Source of the DNA: Casuarina equisetifolia
Lineage: Eukaryota; Streptophyta; Magnoliopsida; Fagales; Casuarinaceae
Length of the DNA stretch: 64,000 nt
Assembly (NCBI GenBank): GCA_028551475.1
Contig: CM052360.1
Span: forward strand, 2,158,501-2,222,500
Reading direction: 5' to 3'
Positions 1 to 12,020 of the stretch are shown piece after piece (position 1 is the first letter of the stretch; each line of letters starts with the position of its first letter). The notes beneath the pieces are model-generated. The model had not been told where the DNA came from and did no database searches. It worked only from the letters and a program-made list of their open reading frames with translations. Made by a program: the position numbers and the translations under genes.

Positions 1-1555
1 AGAAGGTTTGGATAGTGTAGAGGTTAAAGTTTGTCGTAACTTTAAAAGACCTTTCCAACTCCATGCCATATTTTCTTTGATGTCAAGATCCATAATTGAA
101 TTTCTCCTACATTTAGTACTATGAATCCACTTACTCCAAAATGATGAATTAGGGCAATTTATGAGATTCCAAAGAGATCGCCCCAACAAAACTTTATTCC
201 ATACTTTAAGGTTTAGTAGTCCAAGACCTCCTTCCTTTTTTGGTGAACAAATAACTAACCAAGCAACCTTATGAGTTTTATGATCTTCTGAGTGGCTTGC
301 CCAGAGAAAGTGTTTTATCTTCTTCTCAATCTCATAAATGGTTTGTTTTGGGAGAAGGAACATTTGCATCCAAAAGGTATAGATAGAAGTGAGAACTGAT
401 TTTGCCAATTATAGTCTTCCTGCATACCTTAGATGATTCATTCCCCATCCATCAATTCTTGCCATGATTTTATCTGTCAAAACTTTGCAATCAGTATAGG
501 TAAGCCTTCTTGTAATAAGAGGAACACCAAGGTACCTAATAGAGAGTCTTCCTTCAGAGAAAGAGGTATGATCTAGTATCAAAAGTTTTTCTTGTTCAAT
601 GATCCTTGAAAAAAATATCTAACTTTTGCGAGGATTATACTGCAAACCTGTGAGTGTTGCAAATTCCTCCAAAGCTTCAGTGAGACATAATACTGAATTA
701 ATATCCCCATGTGCAAATAAAAATAAATCATCTGCAAAACAAAGGTGAGTGATTTTCTCTTTCTTGCACCTCCAATGATATTTGAAAGTAGAGGTGGAAA
801 CTTTCTCAATAATTATCCTATTAAGGATCTCCATGACAAGCACAAAAAAATAAGGGGATAAAGGATCTCCTTGCCTTAACCCATTAGTGCCATCAAAATA
901 ACCTACATGCTCACCATTAAAGTTCACAGAGAATCTAGTAGTAGTGATGCATTGGCTAATCAGGTCAAGTAAAGTTTGAAAAGTATGAATAGCTTGGAGA
1001 ACACCCAATATAGCATCCCATTTGACCATATTATAAGCTTTCATAAGATCAATCTTAATGGTAACACGCTTTCCTTTATCTCCTTTATGATAGTTATGAA
1101 GCAATTCTTGACAAAGCATAATATTTTCAGAGATTTGACGACCCTGATAAAAGTAGTTTGGTTTTAACTAATCACTTCAGGGAGAATAAGGCTTATCCTT
1201 TTAGCAAGTAGTTTTGAGATCACTTTATATAACACATTGCAGTAGGCAATGGGTCAAAAATCCTTCATGTAACTTGGGTTAGGGGTTTTAGGTACTAGGC
1301 ATAACAAAGTAGCATTAATAGCTTTTAGTAATTTCTTGGATGAGAAAAAATCTAGCACCGCATCTTTTATGTCATGACCAATAATAGACTAAGCTTTCTT
1401 GTAAAACATACTATTGTAGCCATCAGGACCAGGAGCTTTGAAATCATGAAAACCCTAGAGGACTCTCTTCACATCAGAGCATTCAAAAGCAAGTAAATTT
1501 AACACTTCATTCACATTCTTATCGAATAAGGAAGAGTACCTCCGATTGTTTTTAT
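1..1555 (-). mobile_element. 5'-truncated L1-type LINE (reverse transcriptase and zf-RVT region)
   Basis: Read on the minus strand, 619-1119 encodes the palm of a non-LTR reverse transcriptase, with NGLRQGDPLSPYFF and the catalytic FADD box (about 715-735). Upstream, to about 1550, fragments such as FKAPGPDGYNSMFY belong to the same RT. Positions 1-420 encode the C-terminal zinc-binding RVT region (IKHFLWASHSEDHK, KKEGGLGLLNLKVW). The frame is broken by several stops, for example in the part above 1120, so this copy is dead. Its 5' end, about 1555, lies right against the TNL1 leader, which fits 5' truncation during target-primed insertion. The 3' end is off the window. The family is clear; the exact junction is uncertain by about 10 bases. 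Confidence 0.85.
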
Positions 1556-1667
1556 TGACTGGACCACATTAGACCATCTAAGGAGACAAGAAACCTTTTT
1601 CTCTTCCTCTCCCCCTCCTTCTCTGTTTTGTGGTCTCTAGCTCCTTCTCTAATTCACAAGCCTTTCC

Positions 1668-4600
1668 ATGGCTGCTCTTATGATTTCAGCACCTTTTGAA
1701 ACTAGTTGGGATCACGACGTCTTCTTGAGTTTTAGAGGTGAAGACACACGTAAAAATTTCACTGATCATCTTTATAGGGCTTTGGTTCAAGCTAGAGTTC
1801 GTACTTTCTAAGATAACGAGGAACTTCCAAGAGGAAAGATCATCTCAACTGAGCTACCCAAGGTAATTCGTCGTTCAAAAATTTTTATTGTAATTTTCTC
1901 TAAAGGCTATGCTTCCTCCACTTGGTGTCTTAATGAACTTGCAGAGATTATGGAATGTTGCCGAGAAAACATGTGCCAATTTTTTCTCCTAATATTTTAT
2001 CATGTTGACCCATCCGATGTTCAAAAATAGACTGGGACTTTCAAAGAAGCATTTGGTAGGCATGAGGAGCGGTATTAGACTGATACGGCGAAGGTGAAGA
2101 GGTGGAGAGAAGCTCTTAATAAAGTTGGTAGCTTTTCTGGTTGGGATATCTCAAGTGTTGAAGATGGGTAAATTTACAATATGCTTTGTTGTCCTTTTTT
2201 CTACTTTTTCTAAATCTTCATCTTTATTTGTTATATCGAAATGCATGACAAACAAAAAACCTTTACCTAAATATGGATTGAGATAAAAAAAAAATCACAA
2301 TCTTTATGTTTAGTCACTTTTGAGTTGAATTAGTTTATGGTTTCCTACTTCATGTCCCCTGTACCATGATTGAAAGATCATGCCTCCTAAAAGTGATTTT
2401 AGTCTTTTTCTTCCATTATCTTGTTGTCTTATATTCAATTTTATTATGGTTAATAGGTACGAAGGAAAACTTATTGACCAGATTCTTGATCAAGTTTTGC
2501 ATGAATTAAACCCTCTATACTTTGAAGTTGCCAAACATCCAATAGGAATAAATTGTAAAGTTGAAGAGGTGAAAGCTTTACCAAATCTTAAAACAAGTGA
2601 CTTTCACATTGTTGGCATTTATGGGGTAGGAGGCATCGGTAAAACAACCATAGGAAAGGCAGTTTATAACCAAATGCGTTTTAAATTTGAAGGAAGTAGT
2701 TGTCTTTTAAACATTAAAGAAATTTCAAAAAAGGTGGATGGTTTAGTTCAATTACAAAAACAACTTCTTCATGAGATCTTGAAAAAGGACATAAGGATTG
2801 ATCTTAGTGAAAAGGGATTTGAATTGATCAAAAATATGCTTAAGAAAAAAAGAATTCTTATTATTCTTGATGATGTGGATGACTTGGACCAACTATACAA
2901 ATTACTTGGAGACTTAAGATGATTTTGTAAAGGAAGTAGAGTCATTATCATAACTAAAGATAAACATCTACTAACTCAACTAAATGTACATGGAAGATAC
3001 AAGGTCTCACTCTTAGACGAATCACAATCCCTATGGCTTTTTTGTTGGTATGCCTTTGAGATGACCCATCCAAGACAAGGTTTTGAAAAGCTTTCAATTA
3101 GTGCAATAAAGTATGTTGAAGGACTTCCATTAGCTCTTAAAGTTCTGGGATCTTTTCTAAAAGGTAGGAAGTATGTTGAATGGAAAAGTGAATTGGAAAA
3201 GTTACAAAGAAGGCCACATAACAAGATTTAAAAAGTACTTAGAATAAGTTTTGACGCTTTGGAGGATAGTTATATACAAGACATATTTCTTGATATAACA
3301 TGTTTTTTTGTTGGTATGGGGAAATGCTACGCAATGAAGATATTAGAAGGCTGTGGTTTGTTTCCTAATGGTGGTATGAGAATTTTGGAACAAAGATCTC
3401 TCTTGATAGTTAATCACAATAAGTTAGGGATGAATAATTTGATTCAAGATATGGGAAGAGAAATTGGTCATGAAAAAGCAAATTACGTTGTTGGAAATTA
3501 TAGTAGGTTGTGGTTTCATGAAGATGTATTAGATGTCCTAAACAAACATACGATAAAAGACTTCTACATTTACTTTTTCTCCAAGTATGTATCTTGTTTT
3601 AAATTAAATGATAACTCTACTCATAATTGTAATTAAATAAATAACTAATGCTTTCAAAACTTTACAATGTTATGAGATTTATGAAACTTGAAAGGGTGCA
3701 TCACTTATCCAATTGACTTTTTTGCTAGGCTTCACAACACGTGAAAGGGGTTAGTATAAATTCACTTGTATGAAAAGATGTACATTTGGAGACAAAAGCA
3801 TTTGCAAATATGAAGGAGCTAAGATTACTCTGAATCAATGCTATACATCTCAAAGGAGATTTCAATTATCTATCAAAGGAGCTCAGATGGCTTTGTTGGC
3901 AGAAGTACCCATTGAAATTTCTACCAAAATATTTTCCTATAGAGAAGCTTGTTATTCTTGACTTGAAACAAAGCAGACTCATACAAGTTTGGAAGGGTTA
4001 TAAAGTATAATAATCTTCTTATACTTTCTTTCTTTTGTAGAGATTTAATGTATAATTTATAATGTATTTTCACTTTTTTTTTGTTTCTATAGATACTTAA
4101 TGAACTTAGAGTGCTTAATCTCCAAGACTCCAAAGATCTCATCAAATCACTAGATTTCTCTGGGGTCCCACATTTGGAGATATTGATTCTTAAAGGTGGC
4201 ACTAGGTTGGTTGAAGTTCATGAGTCCGTTGGATATTTAACGAGCCTTGTTGAGTTGAATTTGGAAGGATGCATAAGCCTTAAAAATCTTCCAAGTAGAA
4301 TTGGCAATTTGGAGTCTCTTAGAATTTTGGACATGTCTAATTGCTTTAGACTTTTTCAGTCATTAGAACAAATGGGGAATATGGATTTGATAGAGCTCCA
4401 TGGAAATGAAATTACTACTGAGCAAAGACTATCATTTTTTGGTCTTTTAAAGAACCACAAATTTGAGTTATTTAGAGGCAAACAAAAATTCTCAAATTCT
4501 CAATTGTCATGTTTGTCATATTGGATATCACCCAAAAGCTCAATTAGCATAACTTTACCATTAACTTCCATTTCTAGATTCCGTTACTTGGAGGTGCTAC

Positions 4601-5816
4601 GTCTTGAGTATTGTGGTTTCTGTGATGATAACTTTCCTATGGATCTAGAAAATTTATCATCCCTCTTGTTGTTGTCGTTATCTGGAAATGAATTTCGCAA
4701 TTTACCTCCTAGCATTAAACACCTTCCTAGACTAGTGGGGTTGGGTCTGGAAGATTGTTTGGCTCTTCAATCAATTTCAGAAGTTCCCACAAGTTTGTGG
4801 CTTTTGTCTACAAAGGATACGGCGATATTAAGCAGAGTCTCAAACTTAATGGACATGGAACATTCACCATTTTTCGTTTTTGAATGTGAATCTGACAATC
4901 AAGTGAATTTGCTGAGGCATTTATCTTTACCTCTCATATATACTGAACTTCCTGATGATCCTATTCAGGTTCTCTCTCCCTCTTTATTTATTTATGTTTA
5001 AGTTTATTTTTTCTCAATGACGTCAAGTTTTTTTTTTTTTTTTGTCTTTTAATATATAGGAGCTATCAATGAAGGGAATCCAGTTTCCTATCATTTTTCT
5101 CCAAAATACAGAGGTTCCAAATTGGTTCAGCCACCAGGCAGTCGGATCTCTAGTATCCTTCTGCGTATCTCCATTTTCGAAGGTTCTAACTGGGGAGATT
5201 CTTGTTTGTGCTTGTTATGGACAGATGCCGTATGCTCTAAATTGTACTTCAAGTGATGGTCCCGTTGTGGCAATTTCGATTTACAATAAAACTAAGGGCT
5301 CCAATCTATCTCTTCATACAAAAGTCCCTTTACATTTTGCTGCAACTCCTTGTCATATATACCGCATTCCAGTTGGCTATGATTTGATTGACGACATCCT
5401 ACGCTCTTATTGTGCGAGTGGATGTAGGTGCTTTTCTTTAGATTCACAACGCATTTACTATCATCTTATAGACGACGGAAGGGAAATGTTGTTTGAAACT
5501 GGAGATGAAATGGAAGTGTCTGTAGAATTCGGTGGTGGCTTTAAAGTTCGCAAATGTGCAATTCATCTACAACCTCGTAAGTTGACTCCAATAAATAGAT
5601 TTTAAAATATATTAATTTGTCTATTCTGATATTACTACAAATTGTTAGGTCAACAAACACAATTATTGACTATATCAGTGGTGATAACATCTTTTGAAGT
5701 AATATTGCTACAAATAATAATGTCTTTGAGGTGATATTGTTACAGGTTCATTTTCTCCGTTGGTTACTGTCTCTGAAGACGATGTTGCTACTGTCAAATG
5801 GTATGTAAGGCAGTAA
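1668..5816 (+). pseudogene. TNL1: TIR-NBS-LRR resistance gene, pseudogene
   Basis: Intracellular immune receptor of the TNL class; TIR domains of this class are NADases. Exon 1 (1668-2167) encodes TIR (HDVFLSFRGEDTRKNF). Exon 2 (2457 to about 3555) encodes NB-ARC with an intact P-loop (GGVGGIGKTT region), kinase-2 ILIILDDVDD and GLPLALKVLG. Exon 3 is 3729-4004. Exon 4 (4093-4968) holds LRRs, exon 5 (5060-5576) a C-JID domain (NTEVPNWFSHQ), and exon 6 (5746-5816) a 23-residue tail. Host-gene breaks: in-frame stops at 1809, 2028 and 2076 in TIR, 2920 and 3229 in NB-ARC, and 3771 and 3831 in exon 3. Exons 4-6 are open. The MHD motif reads MNN. The start matches paralogues at 12021 and 25459. It is a pseudogene by sequence; the exon 2 end is uncertain. 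Confidence 0.9.
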
Positions 5817-6300
5817 AGTTAAGTAGATAATATTGCTTTACATAAGGTCTTTAAGTGTAATGCTAGTGTGACAATAATGTTGACAAAAAAGTATTTATGA
5901 GTCATTTCTTTTAAAATTATGGATAAGAAACCAATTTAGATATTATTCTTTCCCACATCTTTCATTTTCTTCTTTTTTTTCTTTTTCCTCTCTTCCTTCT
6001 TCCTTGTTTTTCTTGGAAAGTTGGAATTTGGACACTATTTCTGTAAACTTTCTTGGCTGTCACATCCTGAATCGCTTGATTATTTTTCCTCTTTCACAGG
6101 CCACTCCCTCTGGAGGGAGAGAGGCAGAGGGAGAAAGAGAGAGAGTCAGAGAGAGCTTCAAGTAAGAATGAGAGGTGAGAGATAAAAAAAATGGGGAGGG
6201 CAAGCAGGTAAGGCGGATCAAATGGAGGGACGTGACAGACGTGGTGGGAGATGTTGTGGCTGAGGATGAGGCCGGACCTTCCAACTCACCTGTCAATATG
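5817..6300 (+). repeat. 3' flank of TNL1, duplicated with TNL3
   Basis: This stretch aligns in order with 29743-30330 behind TNL3. Shared blocks include a TTGGAAAGTTG-AATTT segment (6013 and 29933) and a later GACGTG/GACGTC-rich segment (about 6205-6290 and 30255-30330). The duplicated unit therefore extended about 0.5 kb past the last exon. Each copy carries its own small insertions. No gene is seen. Confidence 0.6.
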
Positions 6301-7774
6301 TATACATATTATCGCAAGCCTTCAATGCACCTTTTTTTTTCTTTTTTTTCTCCTTCCCCTACCTTTTCCTTTTTGCAATATTCTTTTTAATTCTTGGTTC
6401 CCAAAACAATTACGGCTGTTCTCATCGTTCTGGTCAAAGTCAGATAGGCCCGCTCTCCGAAGAATCGGAAATTGGATCGTTTTCAACAAATCAATAGGAC
6501 GAATACCAAGATTAATTAAGTTGTTTTCCTCCATTGTCGGTGTTCAATCTCGACATGCATCAGCTTGAAGACGTATATTTGAAAATCGAATCCTTCCAAG
6601 CGTAATTGTTCTATTTTGCGCAATTCCTCTCAAGCATTGTAATGTCAAATTGTTTCAATACAGAGAATTTAGATCTTCAATATCTTTTCTTGTACCTGTA
6701 CTTTCAGGGGGTTCAATATCTTACTTCTTACCTAAAATTGGGAAGATTCCATATGTGGATTGGAGTAGGAAGCTGACGAAGAACAAACTGGCGAGAGTCC
6801 AACTTCTCAATTGGACTAAGAGAGGAGAATTAACTCAAGTGACTGACAGAGAAGATGTCAAGAGGGGATGGGACTGAAGGAGGGGCGTACGGTTAGCTGG
6901 TGGGGAAGTCGAAGCTCGAAGACGGCTTTGGTGCATCGTGGTCGGCGTTCATTATTTAAGAATTTCCAAACACATTAGAGCTGCCAGATAATTTACATTC
7001 TCTAAGGGCTCTCTCTCCACTTGCTTACTGCGAAGGCTTACTAAATGGCTTAATATACTTAACGTCTACCAGGGTTTAAATTTATAAGAAAAGTGGGATA
7101 AAACATTAATTCATAAGGTTACCGGTTCACCTTTAACTCTAATTTTGAGTCCATACCTAACAACACCAAGTCTTATGAACTCCTCATTTCAATCAGAATC
7201 CTCATCATCTTTGACAATAAGGTATTTACACAATACTAACTCCATGTTAAATAAAAAAATAACTATTAAAATTTTGAGAAAATTTTCCATCAAATACAAT
7301 CTTTTCAAACAAATTTAACATGAAATTACAAATCCTCCATCAAGAATGTATTAAAATTAATGGTAAGCACAAAAATTGGATTTGTATACAATATAAATAA
7401 TAATACTCAAAATATTTATCAATTATATCTAATAAAAGAAGTGTTTGAATTTTCTAACAATTTAATATAATAGTTTCAAACAAAAAGAAAAATGAGGGAA
7501 TCAACAATGTTTTGACTATTTTACGAAAAGTATTATTCTTTTTGGTGATATGTGGTGGAAACTGAGGTTTTCTTATTTTATTCTATCTAAAATCAAAGTA
7601 CATGAATTGACGCATTAAATTCAATGAAAAATGTTGATTTATTTGCACCAGTTATGTGGTGTACCCTATAATAAACTTTGTGGTAGAAGTACTATAGGCA
7701 ACACCAAACATTTTTTTAAAATAAGATCAATAATATAATATATGATTCAGGTTAATTTTTGTTACTCTCTTTTA
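6301..7774. other. Intergenic DNA without a recognisable gene
   Basis: Short open frames here (for example 6650-6877) show no known domain or codon pattern. The left part is moderately GC-balanced; beyond 7090 the DNA is strongly AT-rich. Nothing supportable was found. Confidence 0.5.
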
Positions 7775-7779
7775 GGGCA

Positions 7780-7897
7780 AGTTTTTTTAATTTTTTTTAT
7801 TTTATTTTGGTTATAGGAAATGGGGGTGAGAAGATATGAACCGAGGACCTTAAAATTAGAAATCAATAGCTCTACCACTAAGCTATTGACGTTGATT
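7780..7897 (-). mobile_element. tRNA-derived SINE-like sequence
   Basis: On the minus strand there is a polymerase III A-box-like TAGCTTAGTGG followed about 35 bases later by a B-box-like GGTTCATATC, then an A-rich stretch (7774-7810 on the plus strand is T-rich). This layout is typical of tRNA-derived SINEs and too degenerate for a working tRNA. No clear target duplication was found, so the limits are approximate. Confidence 0.4.
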
Positions 7898-7974
7898 CCT
7901 TAAAAATCAAAGTCATAATTCTACAATTAAGAATTGTAAGAATTAAATTGATATGAGTATGTAAAGGCAAATTC

Positions 7975-9480
7975 AATATCAAAACATTCATCATATGTAT
8001 AAAGACCAAATTTCATAGTGTAGAGATAGAAGATAATTATTTGACCAAGTCAATTCTTCATCATTACAACGGAAAAAATGAATTTTATGACATGAAGATG
8101 GGACTTCTTGATCTTATAAGTCCGAACTATCAAAGACAATAGGCTTCTCAATATTAATGGAGGCTTTACTTGTGAATAAAAAGTAATTACAAGTTCCATT
8201 TTATCATTATTCAATCCTCCAACAACCCTTTTTCTTAGTGGAAATAGACAAAAACTTGTCCACTTAATCCTCTTGACCAATTAAAGCATCCAAACTTCAT
8301 GTTTTTTTTTTGGATTCAAAGCACTTAACACAAGCAAATAAATACAAACATAGATTGGTCATTCTAAGTTTCTTTTACACACATTAAAAGAAAATTAAAC
8401 TTCTTTCCTTAAATTTTGATTTATTATAGGTGTGGTTGATAGCTATTAACATAATGAGTTACATAGGAAATCTATTATGAATAGAATCAATTAAAGGCAT
8501 AGTCTTAAAATTTAAACCAATATTATAATAGATGGGTTACAACTCTTTCTATGTAAGTTGCGTTTCTACAATTAGTGTTTGTAAGACTCAACTAGTTAGG
8601 AATGTTGAAGAAAGAAGCTAATATCAAAACATATATCATATATATTGAAACCGACTTTAAAGTGTGGAGATAAAACATCTTTACTTGTCCTAATAGATAC
8701 CTCCTCATACTAATTTGAAATGAATTTCATAGTGCAGAATTTCAAACTAAGATTTGTATCTTGTTTCTTTCTTCCGACAACAATCTACTTCTCAATATCA
8801 ATGATGGTTTCACTTCTATATAAAAATAATTATAATATTTACTTTATAACTATTTATACTATCCAAAGTCATGTTTCATAGCACAAAGATAGAAGATAAT
8901 TATTTGACCCGGCCAATATTTTATTACTACTAATGAGAAAATGAATTTTATGGCATGAAGATAAGACCTATTAATATTAGAAGTCCAAACTATCGAGGTC
9001 AATGTACTTAATATTAATTGAGGTTTCACTTACGAATAAATAACAATTATAAGTTTTACTTTATCATTATTCAACCCACGAACAACCCTTTTTCCCCCAT
9101 GGAAATAGACTAGAACTTCTCCATTTAATGATCTTGACCAATTCAAGCATCCAAATAAATACAAGCATAGATTAGTCATTGTAAATTCCTTTTTACTCAT
9201 ATCAAAAGAAAATTAAACTTCTTTTCTTAATTTCTAATTTATTATGGGTGTGGTTGAAAGCCACTAACAAAAAAGTTAGATTAGTACATGGCTATCAATA
9301 TAATAAATTAAAGGCATAGTCTTAAAATTTAAACCAATATTATAGTAAATGAGTTAGAATCATTTTTGCTTTAACTTTTCTAGGTTAGTTTGTTACTTCT
9401 ACAAGTAGTAATTGTAAGAATCAATTGGAGACGGGTGTTGAAGGGAGAAGCATATATCAAAACATATATCATATGTATTG
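7975..9480. repeat. Diverged direct repeats in AT-rich DNA
   Basis: A block at about 7980-8290 recurs at about 8865-9150. Shared phrases are GATAGAAGATAATTATTTGAC, AAAATGAATTTTATG, CATTATTCAA and a GGAAATAGAC-AAACTT segment. A partial third copy is at about 8620-8700, and the phrase AAAACATATATCATAT recurs at 8625 and 9458. The copies are clearly diverged. There is no coding capacity, so this may be an old non-autonomous repeat family. Confidence 0.55.
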
Positions 9481-9486
9481 AAAATA

Positions 9487-9828
9487 TGGAAGGTTATGGT
9501 TTGTTTCCTAATATTAGTATGACAATTTTGAAAAGAAAAAACATGCCTCTTTATAATTAATAACAATTAGTTATGTGCTTAGTCTGATTCAAGATATATG
9601 GAGATAGAATATTCATGTAAAACAAAATTGTGTTCCAAGAAACTATAGCAAGTTGTAGTTTCATGAATATGTCTTTGTTGTCCTAAGCAAACAGACGATA
9701 AGAGGCTTAGACCATTATCTTTTCTTCTACTATGTATCCTAGTTGTATTAAATGATAGTGCTACTCAAAATTATAATTAATTAAGCAACTAATACTTTAA
9801 AACTTTATAAAGTTCTATTCTAATTTTT
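9487..9828 (+). pseudogene. TNL relic: winged-helix end of NB-ARC exon plus intron start
   Basis: This 0.34-kb block aligns base for base, with scattered changes, to TNL1 3345-3660: the stretch encoding GCGLFP through the MHD-like region, and then the following intron. Every other exon of this copy is absent. It starts abruptly after the AT-rich repeats and stops at the T-run of a SINE-like sequence. It is a fourth member of the TNL cluster reduced to a fragment; no reading frame survives. Confidence 0.75.
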
Positions 9829-9945
9829 TTTTTAATGTTTACACACGCACTTAGGGAGGGAGAGGGAACTTGAACTCATAATTGGTGAGACTTCTATAGG
9901 GTTCAGTCAACCAAACCATCTCATGAGTATGAAATCAAGAAGATG
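9828..9945 (-). mobile_element. Second tRNA-derived SINE-like sequence
   Basis: On the minus strand an A-box-like TGGTTTGGTTG is followed by a B-box-like GAGTTCAAGTTCCC and a short A tail (the plus-strand T-run at 9828-9837). It differs in sequence from the 7.8-kb element. It abuts the TNL relic and may have fixed that relic's end. Family and limits are tentative. Confidence 0.35.
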
Positions 9946-10929
9946 ACATTTACCTACTGCTTTACCATTGGATCAGTGAGATCAGCCATTGAAAAATATA
10001 AACGTGCACTTGAGAATTCAAAATTGCTAGCCTGACGTACAAGACGCGTTCTATATTTCTAACAAAAGTTGCTCCTTAGGCAGACAAAAGTCAGCGACCG
10101 AACTCAGAATCGTCGAACCTATTTTGTAAGGAGAGACTATCCTACGCAGTCGACACAATTATGACTGTTCGTATTTTCATCCAAAAACATACGGTATGAC
10201 CCGAATTATCTATATTTAAAAAAAAAAAAAAAAAGACAGACCTGAACACGAGATACCGACAGTCACACAAGGTAAGAGGTCCAAGTCCGGCACGCGACCT
10301 CGCTTTACATGACACGCATTCTCCCACCAAGACGTGTGCCGTCCTTCGAGCATTCATTGTCAGATCGAAAGACAAGACCCCCATAAAGAAAAAGCGGCAC
10401 TCAACAGAAGATCGTTCTCACCGTCCCTTGCCCCACGACCCCTCTAAATCTTCTTTCACGGAACCGTAACACTAACCGCGAGATTGATTCTCCACGCGTC
10501 CTAGAAGATCATTCTCACCGTCCACGTTTTCGTCTGAAAATTCCAAGACCGTGGTCACCTAAGCCCATCTGTCCAGGATATAACCGGCCGGTAAAACTAA
10601 CGACCGAGATTCATGGAAAGAATTCCCTTACTTGTTTTGTCCCTTGTTAACATGTTTATGCTCTTTGAGTTGGAAGGATCTTCCCTTGCTTGCCCGTCGC
10701 ATTTGCAGTAGCAAAAGTCAAATGCATTTAATAAAATAAAATGCATGGACTCTTTTGCTACATGTAATTTTAGTACCAACGTATGAGTTCTTACTAATCA
10801 TAAGATAAGGAGTTGCAACTTCGTCTGCGAAATATTAAGAGTTAAGTATAATTTCTTTCAATCATAAAAGAAAAGATTCCAAATATCCCAACATTCTCAA
10901 TCATCAAATCAGTTAACCCATTCATAATT
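9946..10929. other. Intergenic DNA without a recognisable gene
   Basis: No domain is recognisable in any frame. A phrase around AGATCRTTCTCACCGTCC occurs twice (about 10410 and 10507). Base composition at 10000-10570 is noticeably more GC-rich than its surroundings, which may mean an old mobile element too eroded to name. Confidence 0.4.
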
Positions 10930-11560
10930 AACGTCCTTGTCATATATTGATAGAAACAAGTTCTTCCCCTTTAGCACCTAATTGAAATAAGCTAGTTGCT
11001 GCTCTTGCAATAACATCGCTCCTACTTCCAACTTGCAAGCATCACACTCAAACTCGAAGGGCAAAGAAAAAATCAGGTGACCATAACACTTGTGTAACTG
11101 TCATGGTTTCCAAACACTTCTTTATATTCTTTACTCAGTTCAGCAGCTTCTAGCAAAAATAGTTTTCGACAGCATGCCCCAGTGTAAAACGTCCAACGTA
11201 GTTGAAACGTAACCTTTAGTGACGTAACCCTTTAGTCTTGCGCTCCATAATCTTTGACTCACTAAGTTTCTTCAAAAGCAGCGTGGATTTCCCACTATCA
11301 CTAACCGGGTTAACCACTTCTTTCATCTGTCTAGCCGTGCTTGACCCGTTCGCGGACTCTTTAGACTCAAGTAACCTCACAACTCCAATAGCTGAGGATA
11401 GGGTGGATGGTTTATTGGCCAAAACATCCATTCTAATCCTATCCTTCAACCCACTTATGAAACAACTAACTCGTTGTTCTATTGATAATTTCCCAGCTCT
11501 TGTTAGTAATCTCCCAAACCAAGTTTGATAATCTTGAACTAAACCTAGTTATCTCATATA
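10930..11560 (-). mobile_element. Ty3/gypsy retroelement fossil (gag and pol pieces)
   Basis: On the minus strand, 11216-11500 encodes a gag C-terminal segment typical of plant Ty3/gypsy elements (KDRIRMDVLANKPSTLSSA, then LLLKKLSESKIMERKTKGL, the stretch before the zinc knuckle). Next to it, about 10960-11070 encodes a pol RNase H-like piece (FECDACKLEVGAMLLQEQQLAYF). Only parts of gag and pol remain and no LTRs are evident. It is broken and old. The family call rests on these two characteristic motifs. Confidence 0.65.
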
Positions 11561-12020
11561 AATACGTTCTTCAAAACCCAGGCCTAAGAAAAGTCATAAA
11601 TAGATTCTGAAGAAGCTAGGCCAATGTGAAATGACCAAAATATCCACCCTTGTTAGCCGTTAATACAAAAGATCTCACGGCTAATCGCACCCAACATTTG
11701 AAGAAAAAAAAAACACAACTACTATAAGGAACTCCTACAGCATCAACCTAATAAACTCCTCCATTCAGCTCAGTCTTGCCGCAAGTTACTAGATGAGCTT
11801 TAAGCTAGAGTATGCACTGGGCGAGGGCTGCAACATCACTATTATCGACTTCACTGCATGAGAGCGATACTTCAACAACTTTCACCGTCAGTAGCTTCTA
11901 GTAAATGACACGAAACTGAAACGCTATTGTATTGATTTAAACAGACTATAAAACCTTCTGTTAATCTTCTCAGCTTTCAGTTACCCGGTCTCTTAACTCT
12001 TCTGATTCATAAGCCCTTCA
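11561..12020 (+). promoter_or_regulatory. TNL2 upstream region
   Basis: The segment 11848-11885 (GACTTCACTGCATGAGAGCG and following) matches the tandem 41-bp motif upstream of TNL3 (25306-25388), so part of the TNL promoter was duplicated with the genes. The 5' leader just before 12021 also resembles those of the paralogues. I see no convincing TATA box and no other gene in this stretch. Confidence 0.4.

Noticed and set aside
6060-6877. Several frames of 70-105 codons downstream of TNL1
   Set aside because: They overlap each other on both strands and lie in decayed 3' flank. No domain is seen.
7820-7897. A tRNA gene on the minus strand
   Set aside because: A-box- and B-box-like segments are present, but the stems do not pair well and an A-rich tail follows, as in SINEs.
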